A stretch of DNA of 8,701 nt. It comes from Spirochaetota bacterium. Its GTDB lineage: Bacteria > Spirochaetota > JAHITG01. The number at the start of each line of letters is the position of its first letter. Position 1 is the first letter of the stretch. The translations under genes were made by a program, and so were the position numbers. The notes below the pieces were generated by a model. That model did not search any database, had not been told where the DNA came from, and saw only the letters and a program-made list of their open reading frames with translations. The stretch is from NCBI GenBank assembly GCA_018817865.1, contig JAHITG010000054.1:1-8701 (forward strand). The letters are read 5' to 3'. Below are positions 1 through 7,657 of the stretch, piece by piece.

Positions 1-52
1 GGACTTTGACGATATAACCCTGATCAATGAATTGAACCGTTTATTACGGTGA
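1..52 (+). CDS. C-terminal tail of an upstream gene (partial)
   Basis: An open frame enters from the left edge and ends at TGA 50-52, giving DFDDITLINELNRLLR. It is followed 28 bp later by the YbbR gene on the same strand, so the two are probably co-transcribed. Sixteen residues cannot identify a family. By established gene order the gene just before ybbR is often cdaA (diadenylate cyclase, the c-di-AMP synthase whose partner is YbbR/CdaR), and that is the best guess from context alone. The alternative is any other housekeeping gene in this operon. Confidence 0.55.
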   Translation, partial: DFDDITLINELNRLLR

Positions 53-80
53 GAAGGCGGTTTTGTCAGGATCATAAGTT

Positions 81-1025
81 ATGAAAAAGTTAAAAGAAAA
101 ATTTATTTCATTTATTACCAAAGACCGGCTGGCGAAGATCATCTCTCTTGTCGTTGCTATCCTCTTGTGGTTCTATATCAATTATGAACAGCTTCCCCAG
201 AAGTATTTCTCCGTGGCATTGATAGTGAAGAATATTCCCAAAGGTATGGCGATCGCCGACCCCTTTAACAACATGATCACCATAAAGATAAAGGGGCCGA
301 AGGATACTATTCAATCAATAAATGTTAAATACCTGAAAGCTGAAATGGATCTGAAAAATGCCGCCATTGGGAAAAATAAATTTCCTGTACTGGTCCATCT
401 GACCAAGAAGTATAACAGGGTCAGGATCGCCTCCACTGAACCGGAAGAGATAAACATTAATATGGACAAACTGGTCTTAAAGGAGCTTCCGGTGAGTATC
501 ACGATCATCAATTCTCCGGCAGAAGGATATTTAAAGACCGGAGAATCTTTTTCCCCAAAAACGATCCTGGTTGGCGGGCCTGTCTCTCTTATAAATACTA
601 TGGAAGCTGTCCGGACCATCCCTGTAGATATCGGCGGTGTTACCGGTTCTATTCATAAAACTGTTGAGCTGGACCTTCCCAGCGAGTTTATTACAGCATA
701 CAATTATAAACGGGTAACGATCAATATCAATATAAAAAAGAATTATAAGATGAGGTTTATCAGCCAGATCCCGATCATTGCTAAAAATTTAAACAGCAAT
801 TTAAAGATCGCCAATCAAAATGACCTTATTGCCAGTGTTCGACTGGAAGGGCCCCCGGAAAGGCTTTCCCTGCTTGAGAAGGAGAAGGATTTTCTTTTTA
901 TTAATATGGCGGATATTATTCAGGAAGGTTCCTATTCTTTAAGAGTAGAGCATAAGATCCCCTGGAACTGCAAGATGAGAGGGATCGATCCGGTGGAATT
1001 AAAGATTGAAGTGGAGGGAAAATAG
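81..1025 (+). CDS. ybbR: YbbR-domain membrane protein (CdaR-like)
   Basis: This is a 314-residue protein with a short basic N-terminus, one transmembrane helix at about residues 16-34 (hydrophobic LAKIISLVVAILLWFYI), and then an extracytoplasmic part made of three YbbR-type beta repeats at about 43-130, 132-216 and 226-312. Each repeat shows the family pattern of a proline-containing strand followed by a GP or GPP turn (KIKGP near 69-73, LVGGP near 163-167, LEGPP near 255-259). In Firmicutes the homologue CdaR binds and regulates the diadenylate cyclase CdaA; that role is known for the family and inferred here. An AGG-type ribosome site (about 68-70) precedes the ATG at 81. The stop codon is one base from the pdxJ start, so the genes are likely translationally coupled. 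There is no glmM next to it, unlike the classic cdaA-ybbR-glmM order. The family assignment is firm; the c-di-AMP role is less so. Confidence 0.9.
   Translation: MKKLKEKFISFITKDRLAKIISLVVAILLWFYINYEQLPQKYFSVALIVKNIPKGMAIADPFNNMITIKIKGPKDTIQSINVKYLKAEMDLKNAAIGKNKFPVLVHLTKKYNRVRIASTEPEEININMDKLVLKELPVSITIINSPAEGYLKTGESFSPKTILVGGPVSLINTMEAVRTIPVDIGGVTGSIHKTVELDLPSEFITAYNYKRVTININIKKNYKMRFISQIPIIAKNLNSNLKIANQNDLIASVRLEGPPERLSLLEKEKDFLFINMADIIQEGSYSLRVEHKIPWNCKMRGIDPVELKIEVEGK
1013..1018 (+). promoter_or_regulatory. Shine-Dalgarno that fixes the pdxJ start
   Basis: GGAGGG lies inside the last codons of ybbR and sits 8 bases before the ATG at 1027. This favours 1027 over the in-frame upstream ATG at 1006, which would add seven residues not expected before the conserved LGVNIDH start of PdxJ. 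Confidence 0.8.
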
Positions 1026-1026
1026 G

Positions 1027-1755
1027 ATGATACGGCTTGGAGTCAATATTGACCATGTGGCTACACTGCGCAATGCAAGGGGCGGCCTTGAGCCTGAACC
1101 GGTTGTTGCTGCAGGTATTTGTGCAAGTGCGGGAGCAGACAGTATCGTTGTTCACCTGCGCGAGGACAGAAGGCATATTCATGATGATGATGTACTGGCC
1201 ATTAGAAGAACAGTGGATGTCAAGCTGAATCTGGAGATGTCCATTGATGAGGGGGTCGTAAAACGGGCCCTTGAAGTAGAACCCAATCAGGCCACTTTGG
1301 TCCCTGAGAAAAGGCGGGAATTGACCACAGAAGGCGGGCTGGACGTCATAGCTGATTTTGACCCCTTGAAAGATGTTGCAGATGAATTAAAGAAAAAGAA
1401 TATTATTGTCAGCCTCTTCGTAGAACCGGATAAATATCAGATCGAGAAAGCAAAAGAGGCCGGCGCTCAGATGATAGAGATACATACGGGACATTATGCT
1501 GATTATTTTAAAAAGGATCAGCACCTTCAGGAGCTGAAGAAGATCCGGGAGAGCGTTTTGTTTGCCAGGGAGATCGGTATAGAGGTGGCATGCGGGCATG
1601 GGCTTACGCTTCAAAACGTTCCTCTTATAGCAGGTATCAAGGACATCGTAGAATTTAATATAGGCCATTCCATAATATCAAAGGCTCTCTTTACGGGCCT
1701 TTATCAGTCTGTAAAAGATATGAAGCGCATTATTACGGATAACCGTTTAAAGTAG
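1027..1755 (+). CDS. pdxJ: Pyridoxine 5'-phosphate synthase PdxJ
   Basis: PdxJ condenses 1-deoxy-D-xylulose 5-phosphate with 3-amino-2-oxopropyl phosphate to make pyridoxine 5'-phosphate, the last ring-forming step of the DXP-dependent vitamin B6 pathway, in the cytoplasm. The protein is 242 residues, close to the 243 of E. coli. The signature LGVNIDHVATLRNARG is at 4-19. HLREDRRHI begins at the catalytic His43, NLEMS carries Glu70 and CGHGLT carries His191; these match the known E. coli residues His45, Glu72 and His193. The phosphate-binding FNIGHSIISKALFTG segment follows, as expected for this TIM barrel. It is complete and shows no defect. It starts one base after ybbR, so it belongs to the same transcript. 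Presence of pdxJ implies de novo B6 synthesis by the DXP-dependent route rather than by PdxS/PdxT. Confidence 0.97.
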   Translation: MIRLGVNIDHVATLRNARGGLEPEPVVAAGICASAGADSIVVHLREDRRHIHDDDVLAIRRTVDVKLNLEMSIDEGVVKRALEVEPNQATLVPEKRRELTTEGGLDVIADFDPLKDVADELKKKNIIVSLFVEPDKYQIEKAKEAGAQMIEIHTGHYADYFKKDQHLQELKKIRESVLFAREIGIEVACGHGLTLQNVPLIAGIKDIVEFNIGHSIISKALFTGLYQSVKDMKRIITDNRLK

Positions 1756-1806
1756 ATAGAGATATGATTTCAATAATATTAATAGAATTATCTTGTGAAT
1801 TATTTT

Positions 1807-1898
1807 TGTAGGGGTTTGATTTACGAAGTGCCCCGAAGGGGTGTCAAACCCATTCTTTAAAACATATACTCGTGGGTTCGATGAATCGAACCCCTACA
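1807..1898. repeat. Two-hairpin MITE/REP-like element with terminal inverted repeats
   Basis: The ends are inverted copies. TGTAGGGGTTTGATTTA at 1807-1823 matches the reverse complement of 1882-1898 at 15 of 17 positions, with the outer 10 bases perfect. Inside are two hairpins. The left one pairs GGGTTTGA (1812-1819) with TCAAACCC (1844-1851) and holds a smaller CCCC-GAA-GGGG stem (1831-1841). The right one pairs GGGTTCGAT (1874-1882) with ATCGAACCC (1885-1893), a perfect 9-bp stem around two bases. It carries no ORF. Such TGTAGGGG-ended elements are recurrent, non-autonomous repeats in many environmental genomes (recollection, not searched). It lies between pdxJ and the kinase gene, and its right stem followed by CTACATTTTATT might also act as a weak terminator for the pdxJ transcript. 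Confidence 0.75.
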
Positions 1899-1958
1899 TT
1901 TTATTATAAAGTATAGGTTAAATACAAAATCAATTAATAATTTTTACAGGAGATAGAA

Positions 1959-2870
1959 ATGTCGATTTTAGTAGTCGGTTCAGTTGCATTTGACAGTATC
2001 AAGACTCCATTCGGCCAGGTTGACAGGACTTTGGGAGGCAGTGCCGTACACTTTTCTCTCGCTGCTTCTATCCTGAGCCGTGTAAATCTGGTAGGTGTCG
2101 TGGGGAGTGATTTCGGGCATGATCAGATCACTTTTCTTCAGAAGAGGGGGATCAATGTAGATGCCCTGGCAAAGGTTGAGAACGGAAAGACATTTTTCTG
2201 GGAGGGGTTCTATGAGTATGATATGAATACCGCCCATACGGTAAAAACAGAGCTCAATGTCTTCCAGAATTTTGATCCGGTGATCCCGGAGGCGATGAAG
2301 AATTCGGAGTATGTCTTTTTGGCTAATATTGATCCGGATATACAGCTGAAGCTCATCCAGCAGGTAAAAAGCCCCAAGCTGATCGTCTGTGATACTATGA
2401 ATTACTGGATAGAGACCAAGCGGGACCGGCTGATCGATGTGCTGAAGCGTGTGAATGTCGCGCTTTTAAATGACGGTGAAGCCAGGCAGCTGTTCAAGAC
2501 GCCGAATCTTTTAAAAGCAGCCAAGCAGGTACTGGCTCTGGGCGTGAAGACCGTTATCATTAAAAAGGGAGAACACGGGGCATTGATGTTCGGGCATGAT
2601 TCCGTCTTTTCGGCACCGGCTTTTCCCATGGAAGATATAATCGATCCGACAGGAGCCGGTGACAGTTTTGCCGGAGGATTCTTAAGCTTTATCGATAAAC
2701 AGAAAAAAGTCAATGACAGGATCCTGAGGCAGGCTGTGGTATATGCGACCGTGATCGCCAGCTTTAATGTTCAGAACTTCGGGACCAAGGGACTTGAAAA
2801 TGTCGTTTACGGTGATATCAAAGCACGGTATAATAAACTTTCGCAGATCTCAGAGTTCAAGAACCTGTAG
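1959..2870 (+). CDS. PfkB/ribokinase-family carbohydrate kinase
   Basis: This 303-residue cytoplasmic kinase is of normal length for the ribokinase/PfkB fold. The N-terminal strand MSILVVGSVAFDSI and the LGGSAVHFS segment (about 25-33, substrate-side glycines) fit the sugar-binding half. NDGE at 171-174 is the NxxE-type metal/phosphate motif. KKGEHGA is near 202-208. DPTGAGDSFAGG at 229-240 is the PfkB signature 2, giving the anion-hole glycines and the presumed catalytic base Asp235. It should transfer phosphate from ATP to a sugar, nucleoside or similar alcohol; the substrate cannot be read from sequence. AGGAGA at 1948-1953 sits five bases before the ATG. It is separated from pdxJ by 203 bp containing a repeat element and from the next gene by 266 bp, so it is probably transcribed alone. 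Alternatives within the family include ribokinase, fructokinase or adenosine kinase types. Confidence 0.9.
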   Translation: MSILVVGSVAFDSIKTPFGQVDRTLGGSAVHFSLAASILSRVNLVGVVGSDFGHDQITFLQKRGINVDALAKVENGKTFFWEGFYEYDMNTAHTVKTELNVFQNFDPVIPEAMKNSEYVFLANIDPDIQLKLIQQVKSPKLIVCDTMNYWIETKRDRLIDVLKRVNVALLNDGEARQLFKTPNLLKAAKQVLALGVKTVIIKKGEHGALMFGHDSVFSAPAFPMEDIIDPTGAGDSFAGGFLSFIDKQKKVNDRILRQAVVYATVIASFNVQNFGTKGLENVVYGDIKARYNKLSQISEFKNL

Positions 2871-2919
2871 ACAGGCCATGAGTCAGTCACTTCCTGTTAT
2901 TTAACACATATCCAAAGGG

Positions 2920-3061
2920 CACCTCCGGTCTAAAGGTGTGTTGCTGTATACATGGTATGATACAATACAGCAGTGGTGCAGCGGGTCTTTAGACCTGTAA
3001 TTGAAAGGTAAGGATACAGAAAGGTGGATTTTTATAACAGACCTAAAGGTCTGTTGCTACA
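2920..3061. repeat. Cluster of three related REP-like palindromic repeats
   Basis: Three copies of a core sequence of about 20 bases occur in a non-coding gap. Copy 1 (2930-2948) and copy 3 (3043-3061) are direct repeats, identical at 16 of 19 positions, both reading CTAAAGGT-TGTTGCT. Copy 2 (2977-2992) is a diverged copy on the opposite strand, matching at 11 of 16. Copy 3 sits in a perfect 9-bp palindrome, AACAGACCT/AGGTCTGTT (3036-3044 with 3047-3055). Copy 2 forms GGTCT/AGACC (2984-2988 with 2991-2995). Copies 1 and 2 can also pair over a distance: GGTCTAAAG (2927-2935) with CTTTAGACC (2987-2995), and TGCTGTAT (2942-2949) with ATACAGCA (2965-2972). This resembles REP/BIME intergenic repeats. 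No coding potential is seen between 2871 and 3136. Confidence 0.7.
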
Positions 3062-3123
3062 CTTTTAATCATCTGAATTGTAATAATATATTTCTTCTCT
3101 TTTATTATGTTGATCAAAGAGTC

Positions 3124-3129
3124 AAGGAG
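3124..3129 (+). promoter_or_regulatory. Shine-Dalgarno that fixes the start of the beta-helix gene
   Basis: AAGGAG lies seven bases before the ATG at 3137, ideal spacing. The in-frame ATG at 3107 would add ten polar residues ahead of a clean signal peptide and lacks an equivalent site, so 3137 is the better start. Confidence 0.8.
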
Positions 3130-3136
3130 ATTTAAC

Positions 3137-6100
3137 ATGAAAGAAGTATTGAGATCAAAGGCGCTTTCCATATTGTTATTTATTTTATTAATATTAATAG
3201 TTGTTGTGGAACCGGTTCATTCGCAGCAGGTCCACAATAGAACATCCTCAATGAATTATTTTTTTATCACGAATGCCTTAAAGGATGCAATACCCGGGGA
3301 CCTGATAGAAGTCGATCCGGGAATATATAATGAGAATATATTGATTACCAATGCTTTTATAACATTACGGGCCACGGCATGGACCCAGTTTAATGATAAT
3401 AATATGACGATTCTGGAGCCGGGAGGAAACCCTGCAATCATCAAACTGAGCAATGCCATGAATTCTGTTATTGAAGGGTTCACCATAAAGTTTGCTCCGG
3501 AGTATGGTATTGAGGTCACGGCAAACTCCCCGAATTGTGAGATCAAAAATAACCATATCTGTTCTAATTTTTCCGGCGGAATATTTATCAACGGGTTTTT
3601 TTCGAGTCATTGTATTATTATGTCGAATATCATCAGGGGACTAAATCAGCAACAGGGGATCATCATAAACGGGGCTGAAAAAACAATGGTTTTCAGAAAC
3701 CTGATCACACAGCATGAATATAACGGCATTACTATTTTCAACAGTTCCCTGTCCAATCAGATCTTCAATAATACTATCTTTTACAGTGTATACAGTAATG
3801 GAGTAAACTGGGATAATTCAACCGGATCTTTACTGAATAATATAATCGCGTCCAATTGTTTCTATGGCGCTGACTGTAATACCTCTTCTGTTTATATCGC
3901 CTATAATATCTTTTCCGGGAACATACAGGGGCCAACCAACGGAACAAGCATTCAGCATGGTCCGCGTAATTTTGTACAGGACCCTATGGCCGATACAGCA
4001 GGATTCTTTCAGATCACCTCTCCTCTAAGCTTTGCTGTTGACAGCGGAACTAATATTATACCCTGGACAGGAATGTTTTTCGGCTTGGGCCCGGATATGG
4101 GGTGGATCGAATCAATGCATGTGTTTGATTTTTCGGTAGTAAATACTACCCTTGGACAGGGGTATTATACGATCCAGGAAGCACTTGATCACGCTTTAAC
4201 CGGCAACATGATCCTTGTTTCCCCGGGGACCTATAATGAGCCCATAATTATTGCCAATAAAATGTACCTTTATCTCTTCTCGGAAGAGTGGAATGCTGTT
4301 TCAGACAATAGGAATACATTCATCGACGGGAGCGGAGCCCAGTATGCTGTGACTTTGGCGAATTGCCGTTATGTGTATCTCTCAGGATTCTCCATTAAGA
4401 ATGCCAGTGAGTCAGGGATCTTCATTGAGGGGACATCCAGTACTAACTTTATTGCTGCCAACAGGATCTGCTCGAACAATATAAACGGTATCAGAGTTGA
4501 GGGGGTGAATAACCAGATCATCGGGAATAGTATCTACGGCCCGCTCCAGGAGACCGGTATCTTTGTCTCCAATGCGAGCTGGAACTCTTATCTGAATAAT
4601 AAGATATTTTCTCATGCTAAGCATGGTGTTTATATAGGGGATAATTCTTCATACAATCTCATAAACGAGAATGATATATTTTCAAACACACAGTATGGTC
4701 TCAAGATAGCCGGTGAATTTTCGGATAATAATATGATAACCTTCAACAGCTTCAGCGGTCTGAATCAGTCCAACGGGATCTATATCAATATGGCTGATAA
4801 TAATGAGATCTACAGAAATTTAATACGGGACCATGATCGATTTGGTGTTCATTTGATCGGTTCTGATCCTACCAGGCTGGTCAATAATACCATTTACCGT
4901 TCCATAGGCGATATGGGTGTTCTGTGGGATACAACATCTATAGGTGAAATGATCAACAATATTATTTTTTCGAACGGTTCCGGCCCGGGAGATTACGGTG
5001 TCCAGCTTCAGGGCGGTGCCGCGGTCCATCTGGCCTATAATGACTTTTATGCCAATTATGCACCCACCAACACCATCAGCAGTTCACTTATCTGGGGTAA
5101 CGGCAATATCTTTGCTAACCCCCTCCTCAATATCCATGGTGACCTCTCCATCATATCAGAGACAAGTCCTGCTGTGGACAGTGCCAGTAATGTTGATATT
5201 ATCTCCAATATGTTTCAGGGATTAGCCCCTGATATGGGATACATGGAGTTCATGGGCACCGGTATTCTTTCTTCTTATAATTCCAACCTGATATTCAGGG
5301 CAAACAGGTGGAACCTCAAAGGACTCCTTGACCTTCCGCCGGGAGCCGACTCACTGCAAAGCGCATTAAGTATTATGGGGGTCAATTATTCCTCCATCTA
5401 TTTCTGGAATGCAAAAGTGCAGGAATACCAGGAACCGGCATTATTTACATCAACGGAAAATCCGGCTGAAGGGCACGGGTACTGGGTCTATCCACTGGTC
5501 AATGTCCTGTTCCAGAGTCCGTTCATCGGTGATGTCCCTGCTGATGCCGAATTTATAAAACCTTTACGGCCGGGCTGGAACCTGGTAAGCACTCCTTTCA
5601 GAATGATCTGTAATGTTTTAAAGATACGTAAAAACAGTGCATTCCACACATGGGAAGAAGCTGCATCGATCGGCTTGGTAGACCCCAGGATCTGGGGATG
5701 GGATGTATCGGCAAACGGATACTATGTGACAGACCGTTTGAATCCATGGGAAGGGTTCTGGATATGGGCTGAAGCATCCTGTGACCTTGGTATCAAAGCG
5801 AGTGAACAGACCGCATCATGGGTCCAGGGTCTAGGGGCCGGTGCGGTCAGCTTGAGCAGCCTGGGCACTACCGTTGCACTGGAGAAAGACCAGACCGCAT
5901 GGGTTTCCCGGCTCGGATTCAGTGCCAAAGACAGGAAGGACCAATACAATGTCGTTGGGACAAGCAAAGGTGCTAAAAACGAATACAGCACGGAAGATGC
6001 TTTCAAAGCCCCCCGTGTTCCGGGCAAGAACGTCCGGCTGGAGCTGGGAGACGGCCTGAGTTATGACATTAAAAAGCCGGTTGAAACGATCAGTATCTGG

Positions 6101-6625
6101 CAGTTCAAAGCAGTAAGTGAATATGAATATGAGGACGGGTATCTGGAATACGACCTGACCGGTATCCGGGATGCGGGATTGTACTGTCTGCTGGCTGAAA
6201 AGTATTCCGGAAAAGAACTGGTACGGACCGGAGCAGGGTCGTTCAAAGTGAACGGAGGTAAGAACGGGATCAACAAGGAGTATGTTCTGAAAGTGGCCAC
6301 TCCCGAGTATGCTGCCCTTCTGGTCGGAGGGATCAAGGTGATCGATCCAAAAGCGTATCCCAATCCGGTAAAGACCAGGGAGAGGGAGACTATAAAGATC
6401 GGATACATGATCAGCGAAGAGAGCTCTGTTAAATTACGCATCTATGATATAACCGGTGCTGAAGTTAAAAGTGCTGATCTCGATGATCGGATGATCGGGA
6501 AGCATATTGAGATAATGAATATCAGGAACCTTCCTTCAGGCGTTTATATTTATGAGATCAAAGCTCTCAGCAGGATCAGCGACAGGTCCGACAGGGCAAG
6601 AGGAAAATTCGTTGTTATCCAGTAA
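3137..6625 (+). CDS. Giant secreted double beta-helix protein with C-terminal sorting-like domain
   Basis: This 1162-residue surface or secreted protein starts with a Sec signal peptide (hydrophobic 10-24, likely cleavage after VHS at 29). Two right-handed parallel beta-helix (pectin-lyase-like, PbH1/NosD-type) domains follow, at about 41-328 and 329-715. Both begin with a PGxYNE turn (PGIYNE, PGTYNE), contain many N/G-rich rungs such as NNTI and NNII, and end with an AVDS...PDMG..E motif (PDMG at 319-322 and 698-701). Next are two Trp/Gly modules (WNL at 725 and 814, each ending GYWV or GFWI), a beta-rich region at about 890-1070, and a C-terminal domain from YPNPV (1074) with YDITG and LPSGVYIYEI, resembling FlgD/type A sorting domains. 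No catalytic residues could be assigned. Beta-helix proteins often bind or cut polysaccharide, but some are purely structural. It heads a four-gene operon. GC content is visibly higher in the C-terminal third. Confidence 0.85.
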   Translation: MKEVLRSKALSILLFILLILIVVVEPVHSQQVHNRTSSMNYFFITNALKDAIPGDLIEVDPGIYNENILITNAFITLRATAWTQFNDNNMTILEPGGNPAIIKLSNAMNSVIEGFTIKFAPEYGIEVTANSPNCEIKNNHICSNFSGGIFINGFFSSHCIIMSNIIRGLNQQQGIIINGAEKTMVFRNLITQHEYNGITIFNSSLSNQIFNNTIFYSVYSNGVNWDNSTGSLLNNIIASNCFYGADCNTSSVYIAYNIFSGNIQGPTNGTSIQHGPRNFVQDPMADTAGFFQITSPLSFAVDSGTNIIPWTGMFFGLGPDMGWIESMHVFDFSVVNTTLGQGYYTIQEALDHALTGNMILVSPGTYNEPIIIANKMYLYLFSEEWNAVSDNRNTFIDGSGAQYAVTLANCRYVYLSGFSIKNASESGIFIEGTSSTNFIAANRICSNNINGIRVEGVNNQIIGNSIYGPLQETGIFVSNASWNSYLNNKIFSHAKHGVYIGDNSSYNLINENDIFSNTQYGLKIAGEFSDNNMITFNSFSGLNQSNGIYINMADNNEIYRNLIRDHDRFGVHLIGSDPTRLVNNTIYRSIGDMGVLWDTTSIGEMINNIIFSNGSGPGDYGVQLQGGAAVHLAYNDFYANYAPTNTISSSLIWGNGNIFANPLLNIHGDLSIISETSPAVDSASNVDIISNMFQGLAPDMGYMEFMGTGILSSYNSNLIFRANRWNLKGLLDLPPGADSLQSALSIMGVNYSSIYFWNAKVQEYQEPALFTSTENPAEGHGYWVYPLVNVLFQSPFIGDVPADAEFIKPLRPGWNLVSTPFRMICNVLKIRKNSAFHTWEEAASIGLVDPRIWGWDVSANGYYVTDRLNPWEGFWIWAEASCDLGIKASEQTASWVQGLGAGAVSLSSLGTTVALEKDQTAWVSRLGFSAKDRKDQYNVVGTSKGAKNEYSTEDAFKAPRVPGKNVRLELGDGLSYDIKKPVETISIWQFKAVSEYEYEDGYLEYDLTGIRDAGLYCLLAEKYSGKELVRTGAGSFKVNGGKNGINKEYVLKVATPEYAALLVGGIKVIDPKAYPNPVKTRERETIKIGYMISEESSVKLRIYDITGAEVKSADLDDRMIGKHIEIMNIRNLPSGVYIYEIKALSRISDRSDRARGKFVVIQ

Positions 6626-6671
6626 CTCAAAGTACAGCCTTTTATTCAGAAGATAAAAAAGGAGATTAGTT

Positions 6672-7613
6672 ATGAATAGAAGATCAATAGTAGTTCTATC
6701 TTTAATTTTATTTACACAGGTGCTTTACGGTGCAGATCCGTATGCTTTTCTGCAGTACGGAGTGGGAAGTTCAGGCCTGAGTAAGACCGGTATTGTTTCG
6801 TCTGTTCCAACAGCCGCTTCCTTTTATAATCCGGCTCTCCTCGTGAACAGGGCTGATCAGGTCATGGCCGGCTACAGTATTCCTTTCAGTGAAAATTTTC
6901 TGTTAAAGGAAGGGGAGACCGGGATACAGGGAATTGGTGTGTACAGCATGGGGGTCTCCTATTCAAAGGAGAAATTCGGGTTCGGATTAAGTGCTTTGAT
7001 GCTGGAAAACAGCGATTTGATAGGATACGATGACCAGGGTAATGAGACAGGCGGATTTTCAACTTATGAAGGCTGTATCTCTTTAGGATATGGCATGCAA
7101 TTAAAGAAAGGTTTAAATATCGGAGTAAATAATAAAATAATTTACCAGAGGTTATTTGAAGGATATAACCGTGTTGTGGCTACCATCGGCGCAGGACTTG
7201 AAAAAAGGCTGAGCAGCAGATGGACTTTAACCGCAGTTGTAGATAACCTGATCAATTATCAAATATCCGGAAATAATATTCGATACGAATCTCCTGACCG
7301 GGTTTACGGCCTGGGAGCCGGATATCATATTGGAAGGGTGCACCTTTCTACGACAATGCTGAGTGATCTTGAGGATATTATTTTCAGTACCGGGTTTAAT
7401 GCCGGTGTAATACAATGGATGGAGTTATTCGGCGGTGTCCGGGATACTGTAGGATATTACGGGTATAATCACGAGGTCAATGCATTACACAGCTTGAGCA
7501 TGATGAATCTTGGCATCAAGCTCAGCCTTAAGAGATGGAGTACGGATTATTCCATAGGTTACCAGGGATCACTTGGAATTAAACATACCATCTGCGGAGC
7601 ATACAGGTATTAA
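6672..7613 (+). CDS. PorV/PorQ-like outer-membrane beta-barrel protein
   Basis: This 313-residue protein has a signal peptide (hydrophobic 6-17, likely cleavage after LYG at 20). The mature N-terminus carries an ASFYNPALL segment (49-57), matching the NPA.L pattern of the PorV/PorQ/UPF0164 group of barrels. The rest is alternating polar/aromatic strands with short turns (for example FGFGLSALML and LNIGVNNKIIYQ). The last residues, GIKHTICGAYRY, form a typical terminal strand with a C-terminal aromatic, as recognised by the Bam insertion machinery. PorV proteins shuttle type IX secretion substrates, and related barrels transport hydrophobic compounds; which applies here is unknown. It sits 46 bp after the beta-helix gene with AAGGAG at 6659-6664 before the ATG, so the two are almost certainly co-transcribed. 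The barrel and outer-membrane location are fairly sure; the PorV-type function is inference. Confidence 0.75.
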   Translation: MNRRSIVVLSLILFTQVLYGADPYAFLQYGVGSSGLSKTGIVSSVPTAASFYNPALLVNRADQVMAGYSIPFSENFLLKEGETGIQGIGVYSMGVSYSKEKFGFGLSALMLENSDLIGYDDQGNETGGFSTYEGCISLGYGMQLKKGLNIGVNNKIIYQRLFEGYNRVVATIGAGLEKRLSSRWTLTAVVDNLINYQISGNNIRYESPDRVYGLGAGYHIGRVHLSTTMLSDLEDIIFSTGFNAGVIQWMELFGGVRDTVGYYGYNHEVNALHSLSMMNLGIKLSLKRWSTDYSIGYQGSLGIKHTICGAYRY

Positions 7614-7657
7614 TTTTATTTCAGGTTACAGCAGAGGAATTTCAGGAGGACATTAGA

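Noticed and set aside
36..50. ACCGT-TTATT-ACGGT hairpin at the end of the first gene, with similar words at the end of pdxJ (1731-1751)
   Set aside because: The stem is only 5 bp (4 bp in the second), lies within coding sequence, has no T-tract, and is compatible with chance.
1871..1898. tRNA T-arm-like sequence GGGTTCGATGAATCGAACCC
   Set aside because: There is no acceptor stem, D-arm or anticodon arm in the flanks, and the sequence is a perfect palindrome forming half of the repeat element, so it is not a tRNA gene.
2872..2898. ACAGG...CCTGT inverted pair after the kinase stop codon, as a terminator
   Set aside because: A 5-bp stem with a long loop and no following T-run is too weak to call.
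2920..3061. Repeated cores considered as a CRISPR array
   Set aside because: There are only three diverged copies, one of them inverted, with unequal spacing; no regular repeat-spacer pattern.
3054..3090. Possible sigma-70 promoter, TTGCTA with an AT-rich TAATAATATA downstream
   Set aside because: Spacing from TTGCTA to TAATAA is about 21 bases and shifting to the better TAATAT makes it worse; AT-rich chance match cannot be excluded.
6061..6441. 126-residue open frame on the minus strand inside the beta-helix gene
   Set aside because: It lies wholly within a well-supported coding gene, has no ribosome site or recognisable domain, and is explained as a shadow frame.
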